DNA from: DAOUMF01 sp034408935
Lineage (GTDB): Bacteria; Chloroflexota; Dehalococcoidia; SM23-28-2; RBG-16-64-32
Direction: 5' to 3'
Assembly (NCBI GenBank): GCA_034408935.1
Contig: DAOUMV010000012.1
Span: 1 to 64,000 of the forward strand
DNA: 64,000 bases
In this document: positions 63,943-64,000 of the stretch, one piece after another
How the letters are laid out: each line of letters opens with the position of its first letter
Numbering within the stretch: the first letter of the stretch is position 1
The notes under the pieces: generated by a model
Database searches by the model: none
Seen by the model: the letters and a program-made list of their open reading frames with translations, nothing else
What the model was told of the DNA's origin: nothing
Translations under genes and position numbers: made by a program

Positions 63943-64000
63943 CTACTCCCACTCAATCGTCCCCGGGGGCTTCGAGGTGATGTCGTACACTACTCCAGCA
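63943..64000 (-). CDS. guaA: GMP synthase (glutamine-hydrolysing), C-terminal end
   Basis: Only the last 18 codons lie in the window. Reading the minus strand gives AGVVYDITSKPPGTIEWE followed by TAG, the invariant C-terminus of GuaA that closes the GMP synthetase active site. The rest of the gene is beyond 64000. Consistent with the purine gene neighbourhood. Confidence 0.95.
   Translation of the reverse strand, partial: AGVVYDITSKPPGTIEWE

Overview
The window is a 64-kb, high-GC, gene-dense bacterial chromosome segment. No plasmid, phage or insertion-sequence backbone is visible. Gene content (short-form HisG with HisZ, separate PurS, slipin/NfeD pair, FeoB split in two, TatA/TatC, RNase J, type A RNase P RNA, a pan operon behind a structured leader, many intergenic dispersed repeats, no outer-membrane or LPS genes) suggests a member of the Chloroflexota, perhaps near Dehalococcoidia. 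That assignment is inference from gene content and was not tested by phylogeny.

Layout. 1-2.8 kb: 3' end of polA, a TPR lipoprotein, a methyltransferase and mutM. 3.2-6.4 kb: a thiolase, a sortase and a P1-family (DmpA/NylC-type) hydrolase. 6.6-9.7 kb: pantothenate operon panD, a cysteine hydrolase, panB and panC, behind a leader that can fold as a transcription attenuator. 9.7-13.0 kb (minus strand): iron(II) uptake operon feoA-feoA-feoB(G)-feoB(TM)-feoC. 13.2-15.0 kb: yebC-ruvC-ruvA. 15.2-21.1 kb: accessory stretch with a DM13 membrane protein, several tiny Cys-rich/zinc-ribbon proteins, two related lipoproteins (one with a degenerate metallopeptidase motif) and an Asp/Glu racemase. 21.3-24.5 kb (minus): a two-gene HD-domain/STAND-like/TPR-repeat module resembling conflict systems. 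24.8-28.1 kb: uvrB, a methyltransferase and a candidate structured RNA. 28.2-37.7 kb (minus): ftsK, rnj, udg, tatC, tatA, acpP, nusB, fabG, fabD, a small membrane protein, rpmF and yceD. 37.8-40.4 kb: an operon of a C4 zinc-ribbon coiled-coil protein, a serine recombinase that has lost its catalytic residues, and RNase HI. 40.4-43.4 kb: rnpB, murE, a 23-codon ORF with a perfect Shine-Dalgarno, and birA. 43.4-45.7 kb (minus): slipin and NfeD protease. 45.8-52.2 kb: histidine operon hisZ-hisG-hisG(fused)-(PLC-like)-hisD-hisC-hisB. 52.4-64 kb (minus): purine genes purS, purC, purB, purE, purD and the 3' end of guaA, interspersed with DinB, PPOX, two cupins, a secreted thrombospondin-3/dockerin-like protein, a ferritin-like protein and small membrane proteins.

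The housekeeping part covers purine, histidine, CoA and fatty-acid synthesis, recombination/repair and iron uptake. The features most worth following up are the HD/STAND/TPR pair, the fused double HisG, the domesticated dead recombinase, the panD attenuator leader, the candidate ncRNA at 28.1 kb, the microprotein upstream of birA, and the lipoprotein with a pseudo-peptidase motif. Start codons were often moved inward from the longest ORF on the basis of ribosome binding sites, stop/start overlaps and family N-termini; the reason is given per gene. No alignment or folding program was run.
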